Assembly: GCF_018784445.1 (NCBI RefSeq)
Contig: NZ_WQOH01000011.1
Location: 59,467-123,466, forward strand
Reading direction: 5' to 3'
Origin: Gemmiger formicilis
GTDB lineage: Bacteria > Bacillota > Clostridia > Oscillospirales > Ruminococcaceae
Length of the DNA: 64,000 nucleotides
Part shown: positions 25,289 to 33,182 of the stretch, piece by piece
Numbering within the stretch: position 1 is the stretch's first letter
Layout: every line of letters starts with the position of its first letter
Program-made: the position numbers and the translations under genes
The notes under the pieces: model-generated
What the model was told of the DNA's origin: nothing
Database searches by the model: none
What the model saw: only the letters and a program-made list of their open reading frames with translations

Positions 25289-26329
25289 TTATTCCGCCGT
25301 GGTGACCTCAACGACCTGACCGGCCAGATCGTTGAAGGCGCTGTAATCGATGCCCAGGGCGTCGGCGGTCTCGGTGTTGACGGTGATGATGCCGCCGTCC
25401 ATGACGTGGTATTCAGGCACGGTGCCGGTCTCGAGGATATCGAGGGCCATGTCGGCGGTGTAGGTGCCAAGCTCGGTGTAGTTGACGCCGCAGGTGGCGA
25501 ACGCGCCGGCCGTGACGAAGCTGTCCGCACCGGTATAGAATGGGATGCCGCCCTTGGTCAGTGTCTCGGAGACTGCGGCGGCAGCGGCCATGACGACGTT
25601 ATCGGTCGGGGTAAAGACGGCGTCGACCTGGCCCACCATGCTGGACGCGGCGGTCATGATCTCATCATTGGTGTTGCCTGTCTTTTCGACGTAGGCAATG
25701 CCCTTGGCATCGAGGTAAGCCTTGGCTTCGGCAATGGGGGTCGTGGAGTTGGCTTCAGAGTTGGAGTAGAGCAGGCCGACGGTCTGGATGTCAGGCTGGA
25801 CGGCAAACATCATATCCATGATGGACTGGGTGTTCAGCGCGTCGGAAGTGCCGGTGACGTAGTCGATATCGGTCAGATCCGCGGCGGCGGGGTCAGAGAT
25901 GGCGGCGTAGATGACCGGGGTCTTGGTACTCTCAGCAGCGGTGGCCATGCACTGGGCAGCCAGCGTTGCAATGGGGATGATGGCGTCGTAGCCGTCAGAG
26001 ACGACCTGGGTGCCGATCTGGTTCAGCGTCGTGGCGTCGTTCTGGCCGTTGAAGTCCTTGTACTCAATGGTGATGCCCTTCTCGGCGGCCTTGGCGTCCA
26101 GCTCGGCCTCGACGGCGGTGCGGATCTCGTCCAGGCTGGCGTGGTCGAGCTGCTGCACCACGGCGATCTTGTAGCTCTTGGCGTCGGTAGTGGCTTCAGC
26201 GGCGGTGCTCTCGGTGGAGACGGCGGCGGAGGAGGAAGCGGCGGTGGAGGTGGTATCAGCGGTGGAACCACAGGCGGCCAGGCTGGTCATCATAGCGGCA
26301 GCGGACAGAACAGCAACGAACTTTTTCAT
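25289..26329 (-). CDS. ABC transporter substrate-binding lipoprotein (TrpX-like)
   Basis: Captures the transported amino acid outside the membrane. 346 residues. Signal peptide with lipobox SLAAC, so Cys20 is the lipid-modified residue, followed by a Ser/Thr/Ala linker (about 21-50). The periplasmic-binding fold of family PF04392 follows: YKIAVVQQLDHASLDEI, GYDAIIPIATLAAQ, PVIYAAISDPAAADL and VDAVFTPTDNVV. ATG 26329 has AAAGGAG upstream. First gene of the operon, preceded by a T-box leader and a short peptide ORF. Confidence 0.9.
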   Translation of the reverse strand: MKKFVAVLSAAAMMTSLAACGSTADTTSTAASSSAAVSTESTAAEATTDAKSYKIAVVQQLDHASLDEIRTAVEAELDAKAAEKGITIEYKDFNGQNDATTLNQIGTQVVSDGYDAIIPIATLAAQCMATAAESTKTPVIYAAISDPAAADLTDIDYVTGTSDALNTQSIMDMMFAVQPDIQTVGLLYSNSEANSTTPIAEAKAYLDAKGIAYVEKTGNTNDEIMTAASSMVGQVDAVFTPTDNVVMAAAAAVSETLTKGGIPFYTGADSFVTAGAFATCGVNYTELGTYTADMALDILETGTVPEYHVMDGGIITVNTETADALGIDYSAFNDLAGQVVEVTTAE

Positions 26330-26371
26330 GGTAAACTCTCCTTTATTTGTAAAACAGGTAATGTTGTAGTT

Positions 26372-26405
26372 GCAGGGGCGGTCATTGACCGCCTGCGGGC
26401 GAATA
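26372..26405. repeat. Family A-like repeat fragment (copy 5)
   Basis: TGCAGGGGCGGTCATTGACC followed by GCCTGCGGGCGAATA: one complete palindromic arm and the beginning of a second (GCGGGCG). It lies in the untranslated region between the leader peptide ORF and trpX. Confidence 0.55.
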
Positions 26406-26429
26406 GGTCTGCGGACTTATTTTACAAAT

Positions 26430-26468
26430 TCAGGCTTGCCATCGCTCTTTCATCAGGTCTATCTTCAT
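26430..26468 (-). CDS. Putative 12-residue peptide downstream of the T-box
   Basis: ATG at 26468 preceded by GAGGAGAG, encoding MKIDLMKERWQA then TGA. It starts about 30 bases after the T-box terminator and ends 100 bases before the trpX start. It contains one Trp codon. The ribosome site is as good as that of real genes. It could be a leader peptide or a remnant of an older start. Expression is unproven. Confidence 0.35.
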   Translation of the reverse strand: MKIDLMKERWQA

Positions 26469-26497
26469 GTTTCCCTCTCTCCTCAAAGTTGAAAAAC

Positions 26498-26776
26498 AAA
26501 ACTGCCCTTGCACAGAATTTCTCCTGTGCAAGGGCAGATAAAACAAATCTGTGGTGCCACCTTGCTTGCCGTGCATAGTATAAAAACACGGCCACTCCGT
26601 AGGGAACCAACATTCCCCTGCTCTATAACGGGAGCACCCGGCGCTGGATACTGGGAGCGAGGCCCCTTTCCCCATGCCCTCCGCGAACCATTATGCTTAC
26701 CCGCTCTGTATCCCCTTCCCAGCGTCGGGGACTCTCTGTGACTGCGCTGTGAGCTTTACTTTCGCTTCATTGGTTT
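26498..26776 (-). ncRNA. T-box leader of the TrpXYZ-like operon
   Basis: The minus-strand leader contains AGAGAG at its 5' side, a long stem I with GGGTGCTCC closing it, a GCCGTG/CACGGC stem III, and the T-box core AAGGTGGCACCAC (antiterminator, minus positions about 26562-26550). An intrinsic terminator follows. Binding of uncharged tRNA would favour the antiterminator and switch on the operon. The specifier codon is uncertain: a TAT triplet lies on the 3' side of the probable specifier loop (26650-26648), while gene homology would suggest Trp. Confidence 0.85.
26502..26537 (-). terminator. T-box terminator
   Basis: CTGCCCTTGCACAG stem with an eight-base loop, perfectly paired 14 base pairs, followed on the minus strand by TTTTGTTTTTC. 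Confidence 0.9.
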
Positions 26777-26782
26777 AAAGCA

Positions 26783-26811
26783 TTTATACCACAAGCCGGT
26801 GCGTTTGTCAA
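26783..26811 (-). promoter_or_regulatory. Promoter of the T-box operon
   Basis: Minus strand: -35 TTGACA (26811-26806), 17-base spacer, -10 TATAAA (26788-26783). It gives a transcript start near 26776. Confidence 0.75.
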
Positions 26812-26839
26812 CACCCTTTTGCAAATTTTCTTGCGGTGC

Positions 26840-29155
26840 TTATTCTGCCTGTGCTGTTTCCGGCGAAGCCATGTTGTTTTTATCGAGTACAAACAGTTTC
26901 TGTACCAACTCCCCCACCGGGGCACCGGCGTCCTTTAACAGGCATTGGCGGTTCAGGTAGGGGCTGTCCTCGCCGTCCAGCGCCAGCACCATATCCTTGC
27001 CGCGCAGCGCATCGCTGCCCAGGTATTCGGTCAGGCTGTCGGCGTCCCAGGCAGTCTCGGCGTCGTCAGGGGTAAAATTCCCAGCGTTGCTCCATGTTCC
27101 GTAGATTGTGGCGATGGCGCAGACCTTGTCGTGATCCTCGCCCTCGTCATACTTCTGCTTATCCAGCTGGGCCTGCAGTTCAGCGGCCAGACTGCCCTCG
27201 GTCTGCACAGCGCTGGCTTCGTCGGTGAAGATTAAAATCGCATCATTCTTATAGGTTTTCAGCAGCTGTTTGGCGTCGTAGAGCGGCAGTTCGCTGTCGT
27301 CGGCCACGTTCAGTGTGCCCTGCATGGCGTAGTACAGGCGGGCCGCGGCGGCGTAACGGTCGCCGAAGAACCGTTCCATCTGGCGCGGGTAGCTGGCCAT
27401 GGCGGACTTGAACCAATACACGGCGTCGGCGGTCGTGCCGCTGCGCAGAGCTTTTACTGCCTCGGCGATCTCGGTTTCGGGGTAGTTGTAGCTTGCGTTC
27501 GCCAGCACAGACAGCGCTTTGCCCACGGTGGCGCTGCGGGCGTCAGCCCCCAGGCCCGCCGCGTGGAACACGCCGGGGTAGCTGCGGTAGATGCCCTCCC
27601 ACAGGGTGCGGGCACTGTCACGGTCGTCGGCGGGCAGCACAGCCAGGTAGCTGTCCAGGCTCTCTGTATTGCCGGTCTGCAGGTAGTTGTCCAACAGCAC
27701 GCCGGCAGCCGCGCCATCGGGCACGGCCACGACCCGCACACCGGAAGTGTACAGCCGCTCGATCAGTGCGCCGCGCAGCTCGCTCCCGCGCAGGTTGTCG
27801 GTGTCGGCCACGTAGACGCGGTAGTCGTCCTTCCCGAAGTCCGACGCATCCAACGGGTAGGTCATGTCGAAGCGATGCAAGTTTTTGGCATTGTACTCCT
27901 CTACCGGGTCGGTCACGTTGGCAGTCTCCCGGGTGGCAATGACCAGCTCGCCCGCAGCCTCGGCGGCAGCGGTCTCCGGCGTGGCGGCAGCGACTTCCTC
28001 GGCGGTCTTATCGTTGTACAAAAAGTCCTGCAAGGCCTTGATATTCACGACCCAGTCAGGGTCGTACATCAGGCGGTTGTCCATGCCGGTGCGGATGCCG
28101 TAGGTACCTTGCAAAGGCATCGACATCTGCTGCACATCGCAGCCCAAAAAGCCCGGCAGCTGCACAAGCAGGGCGGCGATCTCGGACTTGGTAAAGTTCG
28201 TCTGGATCAGCGGCAGCACGGTGTTCAGCAGGCTGTCCAGTTCCACGACGCTGGCGTTTTTCACCTGGTCCAGCACGGCCTGGATGACGGTGCGCTGACG
28301 CTCGACGCGCTTCCAGTCGTTGTCGATCTTGCGCAGACGTGCGTATTGCAGCGCCGTGTAGCCGTCAAAGTGGTTGAGGCCCGGGTCAACGTGGTTGACA
28401 ATAAGCATCGAGTTGGAGGGGACCTCCCAGTTCAGCGCCTTGGCCTCCTGTTCGGTGATGTCGATATCGACGCCGCCGACGGCATTCACGATCTGGACAA
28501 AGGAGTTGAAATTGACGCGAACATAGTGGTCGACCTGGACGTTGAAGCAGTCCTCGACGGTTTTCATCGTCAGCTTGGGGCCACCGTAGCGGAAGGTGTG
28601 GGTGATCCAGTCGTATTGGTCCTCGTAGCCATCCAGCAAAATCGGTACGCCGGTGCCGCGTTCGATGGAGACAAGGCGGATGATATGATCCTTGATGTCC
28701 AGCGAAACCAAAATCATGCTGTCGGCGCGGGCATCATCGCTGAACTCGGTCGTATCCTCGGTGCCGTCCAGCTGGTTCAGGTGGGTGAAGGCATCGGCAT
28801 CGTTGACGGCCTCGGTGCGTTCGTCGGTACCAATGAGCAGGATGTTCAGCACGTTGTCGTCAGAGAAAGGGCTTCCCTCGGGCATCGTCATCTCTTTTTC
28901 GGTGTGGGCCAGGCCGGTGCCGTCCAGGTCCTGGTCCTCGCCCGCGTCAATATCGCCCATTTCTTCCACGCTGCCGTCGTTGTAGCGCAGCAGGTCGAGC
29001 TTGCCGTTGATGTACAGCCCGGCCACGGCCGCCAGCACCGCCACGACCGCTGCCGCAATTATGGCGATACGCCCGGCCCTCGGCAAGCGGCGCCAGAAGT
29101 TGGGCTTTGACTGTTCGGTGGTTTGTTCTTCTTTTTTGGTTTCTACTTCGTTCAT
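26840..29155 (-). CDS. LytR-CpsA-Psr (LCP) family protein with long C-terminal extension
   Basis: LCP enzymes attach wall teichoic acid or capsular glycans to peptidoglycan. 771 residues: cytoplasmic N-terminus, one membrane helix (about 28-50), then an LCP domain (about 100-350) with NVLNILLIGTDER, RADSMILVSLD and LQYARLRKIDNDWKRVERQR. The usual SIPRDT motif reads SIERGTG, so Arg is kept but the Asp is not. Residues about 395-771 form an extra helical domain of unclear origin, with a faint resemblance to ChaN/EreA-like proteins (YLQTGNTESL). ATG 29155 follows GGGGAAAG. The membrane protein gene upstream is seven bases away. Confidence 0.85.
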   Translation of the reverse strand: MNEVETKKEEQTTEQSKPNFWRRLPRAGRIAIIAAAVVAVLAAVAGLYINGKLDLLRYNDGSVEEMGDIDAGEDQDLDGTGLAHTEKEMTMPEGSPFSDDNVLNILLIGTDERTEAVNDADAFTHLNQLDGTEDTTEFSDDARADSMILVSLDIKDHIIRLVSIERGTGVPILLDGYEDQYDWITHTFRYGGPKLTMKTVEDCFNVQVDHYVRVNFNSFVQIVNAVGGVDIDITEQEAKALNWEVPSNSMLIVNHVDPGLNHFDGYTALQYARLRKIDNDWKRVERQRTVIQAVLDQVKNASVVELDSLLNTVLPLIQTNFTKSEIAALLVQLPGFLGCDVQQMSMPLQGTYGIRTGMDNRLMYDPDWVVNIKALQDFLYNDKTAEEVAAATPETAAAEAAGELVIATRETANVTDPVEEYNAKNLHRFDMTYPLDASDFGKDDYRVYVADTDNLRGSELRGALIERLYTSGVRVVAVPDGAAAGVLLDNYLQTGNTESLDSYLAVLPADDRDSARTLWEGIYRSYPGVFHAAGLGADARSATVGKALSVLANASYNYPETEIAEAVKALRSGTTADAVYWFKSAMASYPRQMERFFGDRYAAAARLYYAMQGTLNVADDSELPLYDAKQLLKTYKNDAILIFTDEASAVQTEGSLAAELQAQLDKQKYDEGEDHDKVCAIATIYGTWSNAGNFTPDDAETAWDADSLTEYLGSDALRGKDMVLALDGEDSPYLNRQCLLKDAGAPVGELVQKLFVLDKNNMASPETAQAE

Positions 29156-29161
29156 GGTTGT

Positions 29162-30484
29162 TTACTTTCCCCTATGCAAAATACGCCGCCCTGCGGCACG
29201 AATATCACAACAATAATACAAAAATGCCGTCCCGGCAAATATGGTCAGCCCCAGCGCACGCCAGGTGAACCAACCGTGCTGGATGCTGTGGGTGCGCAGC
29301 ACGATGAACCACGCCGGGGTCATCAGTGTGCAGAGCAGCAGCGGCAGCGCCCGGACAAGCTGCTGCTTATCCCGGATGCTTGCCACAAACAGCGCCGCCA
29401 GCAGCACAGCCACAAGGACCAGCGGCCAGAACAGGTGCTTTTCCGCCAATGTTTCGTATACAAAACGTATTATATTACCCCATGTCAATTCCATGCCGTG
29501 CCAGCTGTCGGCGGCGGTGCGCACGCACACCTGGTGCAGCGCGTCGGCAATGACGTTCTGCCCGGTCACAAGCCCGGCCAGCACCCATTTGGACGCCCAG
29601 CACAGCAGATACCCAACGCCCCATGAAAGGCTTCCGCCCACCACAATGCCGCACTGGGGCACACCTGCCCGCAGCCGCTGCTGGGGCTGCAGCAGCCAGC
29701 AGACCAGCGGCAGGCCGAGCGTTAGGATCGGCGTGACGAGCAGGTCGCAGAAGGCCGTCACAACGCCCAAAACCAGCAAGGCCAGGCAGACGCTGTCACT
29801 GCGGCGGGGCTTGGCCAGCACCCAGACGCAGCCAGCATAGGCGGCGGCAAAGCAGGTGAAATACTGCACCTGATGCGGCACCCAAAACACCGTGACCAGC
29901 AGCTGGCTGACGACGAACCAGAAGGCCGCCCGCAGCCCGCAGCGGCGGCGCAGCAGCCACACCACCGCCGCAAACAGCGCCGCCAGCACCACATACTGCA
30001 CGACCCGCACGCCGGTAATAGTCGTGACCAGCAGCAGCGGTCGCAGCCAAATGAGATACCCGTGCCAGTACCGCGCGTAGGAGAAGGGCTCCAGCTCTGG
30101 TGCGTCGGTGCGCTGCGCCCCGGCGGCCCAATCCTTTTCTATGTACCATTGCAGGTCGTCGGCCAGCGTCTCAAAGTTATCGACGTTGTAGGCCGTGTTC
30201 GTCATCATAGCTCTCAGCGGCGGGGCCTCGTCGGCGGCAGCGGCCTCGGTCAGCATGATGGTGTCGGTATAATTGTCCATCTGGAACAGCTTAAAGCCGA
30301 AATATTCAGGGTACAGCCCCTCACCTGCGATGGTCTGCGCGGATTCGTAGACGTGGTCCCGCACCCGATCCCCAGGCAGGGCGTAGGCCGCCAGCAACAG
30401 CACAAACAGCGCCGCCAGCGTAACGGCAAACGCCGCCAGTGCCCGCAGGGGAAAGGGTGGTTTTTGTTGTTTCGTGTCCGCCAT
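29162..30484 (-). CDS. Polytopic membrane protein of unknown function
   Basis: 440 residues. An N-terminal helix (about 12-35) is followed by an extracytoplasmic segment of about 110 residues (with ESAQTIAGEGLYPEYFGFKL) and then about nine membrane helices. I do not recognise a named family; the topology recalls GT-C membrane glycosyltransferases, but no catalytic motif is evident. ATG 30484 follows AAAGAGG. It lies immediately upstream of the LCP gene, so a role in envelope glycan synthesis is plausible but only an inference. Confidence 0.65.
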   Translation of the reverse strand: MADTKQQKPPFPLRALAAFAVTLAALFVLLLAAYALPGDRVRDHVYESAQTIAGEGLYPEYFGFKLFQMDNYTDTIMLTEAAAADEAPPLRAMMTNTAYNVDNFETLADDLQWYIEKDWAAGAQRTDAPELEPFSYARYWHGYLIWLRPLLLVTTITGVRVVQYVVLAALFAAVVWLLRRRCGLRAAFWFVVSQLLVTVFWVPHQVQYFTCFAAAYAGCVWVLAKPRRSDSVCLALLVLGVVTAFCDLLVTPILTLGLPLVCWLLQPQQRLRAGVPQCGIVVGGSLSWGVGYLLCWASKWVLAGLVTGQNVIADALHQVCVRTAADSWHGMELTWGNIIRFVYETLAEKHLFWPLVLVAVLLAALFVASIRDKQQLVRALPLLLCTLMTPAWFIVLRTHSIQHGWFTWRALGLTIFAGTAFLYYCCDIRAAGRRILHRGK

Positions 30485-30521
30485 GGGGCACCTCTTTCCG
30501 ATAAAAAATCTATTTTATTAT

Positions 30522-30556
30522 AAAACAAAAGTCCCCCGGTTTCAACCGTGGGACTG
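30522..30556 (-). terminator. Terminator after ftsW
   Basis: AGTCCCaCGGTT/AACCGgGGGACT hairpin followed on the minus strand by TTTTGTTTT. It separates the FtsW-family gene from the downstream membrane gene. Confidence 0.75.
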
Positions 30557-30564
30557 TGAAAAAA

Positions 30565-31707
30565 CTATGACACCATATCCGTCTGCCGGGATACGGACAG
30601 CACAATGCCCATTTCTCCCAGCAGCATCAGCAAGCTGGTACCGCCGGAGGAAAAAAACGGCAGGCTGATACCCGTATTCGGTATCGTGTTCGTTACGACC
30701 GCAATGTTCAAAATGGCCTGCAAAATGACCTGCACCACAAAGCCCACCGTCAGCAGCGCACCAAACTTATCCCGCGCCCGCACCGCAATGGACATACCGC
30801 GCAGCAGCAGCAGCAAAAACAGCGCTACCGCCAGTGCCGCGCCAAAAAAGCCCAGCTCCTCGCACAGGATCGAGAAGATGAAATCGTTCTGCGGCTCGGG
30901 TACGTACAAATATTTCTGGCGGCTGTTGCCCAGCCCCAGCCCGGCCAGCCCACCGGACGCGATGGCGTACAGGCTCTGGATCGTCTGGTGTCCCTCCCCC
31001 AGTGGGTCGGCGAAGGGATCCCGCCAGCTGGCCAGGCGGTCGGTGGCGTAGGGGACCAGCTCCGGCAGGGCCGCCACCGCCGCCGCGATGGCCGCCACGC
31101 CCAGGCCCCCTGCCAGGCCGAACCACTGCAGCCCGGTCCCACCCACAAACATAAGCACCGCGCCGATGGACAAAATCAGCAGCGTGCCGGACAGGTGCGG
31201 CTCCAACAGCATCAGCACCGTGACCGTGCCCAGAATCAGCGCGAAGGGCAGCACGCCGGTGGAGAAGGTTCTCATCCTGTCATGATTCAGCGATATGATG
31301 TGGGAAAACACCAGCACCACCGAGAATTTTGCGATCTCGCTGGGCTGCAAGGTACCCAGCCCCGGCAGCACGATCCACCGCTTGCAGCCGTTGTACTCCG
31401 GCATAAACAGCACTACCGTGAGCAAAACCAGCGACAGCCCCAGCATCGGCCAGGCCAGCTTGTGCCAAATGTGGTAGTCCACCAGGCTGGCCGCGTACAT
31501 GGCCGCCACGCCCAGCGCCGCAAACAACAGCTGCGGCCGGATGTAGGTGTAGGCGTCGCCGCGGCGGTACAGCGCCACCGCATATCCGGCCGAAAACAGC
31601 ATGATCAGCCCATAACTGAGCAGTGCCAGCAATATAATCAGGAACGGCACATCGAACGTGGGCAGCGCCGCCGCCCGGGCCTTGAATTTTTGCACCAACA
31701 CAGCCAT
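30565..31707 (-). CDS. FtsW/RodA/SpoVE family peptidoglycan polymerase
   Basis: SEDS-family lipid-II glycosyltransferase acting at the septum or side wall. 380 residues with about ten membrane helices. Key motifs: GCKRWIVLPGLGTLQPSEIAK (about 107-127), LEPHLSGTLLILS with the catalytic-type Asp replaced here by His-Leu spacing, NDFIFSILCEELGFFGA, and the C-terminal PNTGISLPFFSSGGTSLL. FtsW is more likely than RodA from overall motifs. ATG 31707 has only a weak ribosome site. A hairpin (31711-31735) lies just upstream, after the XRE gene. Confidence 0.88.
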   Translation of the reverse strand: MAVLVQKFKARAAALPTFDVPFLIILLALLSYGLIMLFSAGYAVALYRRGDAYTYIRPQLLFAALGVAAMYAASLVDYHIWHKLAWPMLGLSLVLLTVVLFMPEYNGCKRWIVLPGLGTLQPSEIAKFSVVLVFSHIISLNHDRMRTFSTGVLPFALILGTVTVLMLLEPHLSGTLLILSIGAVLMFVGGTGLQWFGLAGGLGVAAIAAAVAALPELVPYATDRLASWRDPFADPLGEGHQTIQSLYAIASGGLAGLGLGNSRQKYLYVPEPQNDFIFSILCEELGFFGAALAVALFLLLLLRGMSIAVRARDKFGALLTVGFVVQVILQAILNIAVVTNTIPNTGISLPFFSSGGTSLLMLLGEMGIVLSVSRQTDMVS

Positions 31708-31710
31708 ACA

Positions 31711-31735
31711 AAACGCCCCCTGCGCAGAGTGTACG
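31711..31735 (-). terminator. Hairpin between the XRE gene and ftsW
   Basis: CCCCTGCG with a nine-base loop and CGCAGGGG, followed on the minus strand by GGCGTTTTGT. A weak terminator or attenuator ahead of the FtsW-family gene. Confidence 0.5.
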
Positions 31736-31757
31736 CAGGGGACGGTGGGTTTATTCC

Positions 31758-32363
31758 TTATTTATGCAGGTCCAGGCTCAGCATTGTGTAGGCGTTCTCG
31801 CCCTGCTGAACGCTCTGGGAGACGGCCTCGTAGCAGGCTTTCAACACTTCCATGTTTGGCTGAGGTGCATCGGGGTCGGCGATCGTGCCGGTAGCCTGCG
31901 CTTCGGTATAGTTGTCAATGACTTGGGCACAGATGCGCCTGCGGTCCCGCAGCGGGGTCATCAGATTGGCCATCCACTGCTGGTACATACCGTGGTAATC
32001 ACTGCCGTGATCCGCAAACAGGAAGTAATATTCCTGCTCGACTTCCAGGGGCGAGGCCTGGCATTTGTAAAAGTCGGCCAGGGCGCCGCGCTTTTTGTCC
32101 GTGGCAAATCCACGGATGTCCGCCAATCCGTTGGGGAAAAGCTCCGGGTGGCGTATCCATTTTGAGTACGGCTCCACCTGGACTTTTAGTGCCTCGAAAA
32201 TTTCGAGGAAATCCTCTAAGGCGATCTTCATTTCGCCCTTTTCCCACTTTTGGATCGTTCGCTTGTCACGGCCAAGGCGGTCTGCCAATTCACGCTGAGA
32301 GACATCTACGCTCTCTCGTGCTGCAACGATCGCTTCGGCCACGCGTAATCGATATTCGGACAT
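31758..32363 (-). CDS. XRE-family helix-turn-helix regulator
   Basis: 201 residues. The N-terminal Cro/C1-type helix-turn-helix is in VDVSQRELADRLGRDKRTIQKWEKGE (about 19-44). The C-terminal 140 residues (SKWIRHPELFPNGLADIRGF and YYFLFADHGSDYHGMYQQW) are of no family I know and may sense a ligand or form a dimer. ATG 32363 follows GGGAGAGA. It is divergent from the small GTG-start gene at 32587. Function unknown beyond probable DNA binding. Confidence 0.82.
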   Translation of the reverse strand: MSEYRLRVAEAIVAARESVDVSQRELADRLGRDKRTIQKWEKGEMKIALEDFLEIFEALKVQVEPYSKWIRHPELFPNGLADIRGFATDKKRGALADFYKCQASPLEVEQEYYFLFADHGSDYHGMYQQWMANLMTPLRDRRRICAQVIDNYTEAQATGTIADPDAPQPNMEVLKACYEAVSQSVQQGENAYTMLSLDLHK

Positions 32364-32586
32364 AAGTTTCTATCTCTCCCATCATTCCCCACTTTTGCCG
32401 GAAGAAGTAAAAGCAGCCGTACATTTTACGCCGCCAAAATTTCTGGCATTGGTTGTGTACTTTGCACATGGGGCTGTGATATATTGGTAGCAGCACCACG
32501 AGAAAAGCCACATAAACCATATATGTATTTTACAGCAATTTCCATTTATTGTCAATGCGTTTTGTGATGTAACATAATAAAATTGG

Positions 32587-32826
32587 GTGAGAATCGTGTA
32601 TATCTATCGTGTCGTTCGTCAACAACTTTCCATACCGGGAACAGGCTGCTATACGACCTTTGGCATTGCCGCGCTGCAGCTTTTGGCCGGGCAGTGGCAA
32701 AAAGTGCGCTTTATCGCAGATGTATCGCTCAACCAGCAGCTTGTGGAGACGCTGGCCGCCGCCTGCACCACCTGCCAGCTGGATCCCCGCCAGCTGGCGG
32801 ATGTGGTAGAGGATGCAATTGTATAA
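32587..32826 (+). CDS. Small protein, possibly DUF6514-like
   Basis: 79 residues from GTG 32587, beginning MRIVYIYRVVRQQ and ending with a helix LDPRQLADVVEDAIV. The pattern FGI..L..., C..C in AAACTTCQL and the terminal VVED recalls DUF6514 small clostridial proteins; this is a weak match by eye. There is no clear ribosome site. A -35 TTGTCA and -10 CATAAT (32573-32578) would start transcription within a few bases of the GTG, so translation may be leaderless. A terminator follows at 32881. Confidence 0.55.
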   Translation: MRIVYIYRVVRQQLSIPGTGCYTTFGIAALQLLAGQWQKVRFIADVSLNQQLVETLAAACTTCQLDPRQLADVVEDAIV

Positions 32827-32880
32827 TTTAGAGAAAAGTGTGCAAATTTTGAAATAGCACTAAAATCGCCCGAATACACC

Positions 32881-32922
32881 AACGGCGCACCACCCTGATC
32901 AGGTGATGCGTCGTTATTTTTC
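32881..32922 (+). terminator. Terminator after the small GTG-start gene
   Basis: AACGGCGCACCACC pairs with GGTGATGCGTCGTT (14-position stem, one mismatch, one G-T) across a seven-base loop, then ATTTTT. The rest of 32923-33106 shows no gene. Confidence 0.75.
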
Positions 32923-33106
32923 TATATAGAAGATGCGGATTCAGGTCAAGCCACCTGTCATCGCACCGCAAGCCCTTCGTGTTGCAGGTATTATCCCGTA
33001 CTTCACAAAAAATGTAAATCGTTCCAAAGTATGATGCCGCAGAGCAAAAGCCGCGTTTAAAATTCGTCAATTTTTAGCAAATTTTATTGCCTTTATTAGA
33101 TAATTG

Positions 33107-33135
33107 TGGACAAAGCGCACAAGCAATGCTACAAT
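33107..33135 (+). promoter_or_regulatory. Promoter of the MFS transporter gene
   Basis: -35 TGGACA (33107-33112), 17-base spacer, -10 TACAAT (33130-33135), 47 bases before the GTG start. Confidence 0.65.
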
Positions 33136-33182
33136 ATAGCTATTCTGAGTTTTATTGTCCCCCAAAAGTAAGGAGAATCGCC

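Noticed and set aside
27563..29110. A 515-codon plus-strand frame opposite the LCP gene
   Set aside because: Antisense shadow; His/Val-rich composition, no ribosome site.
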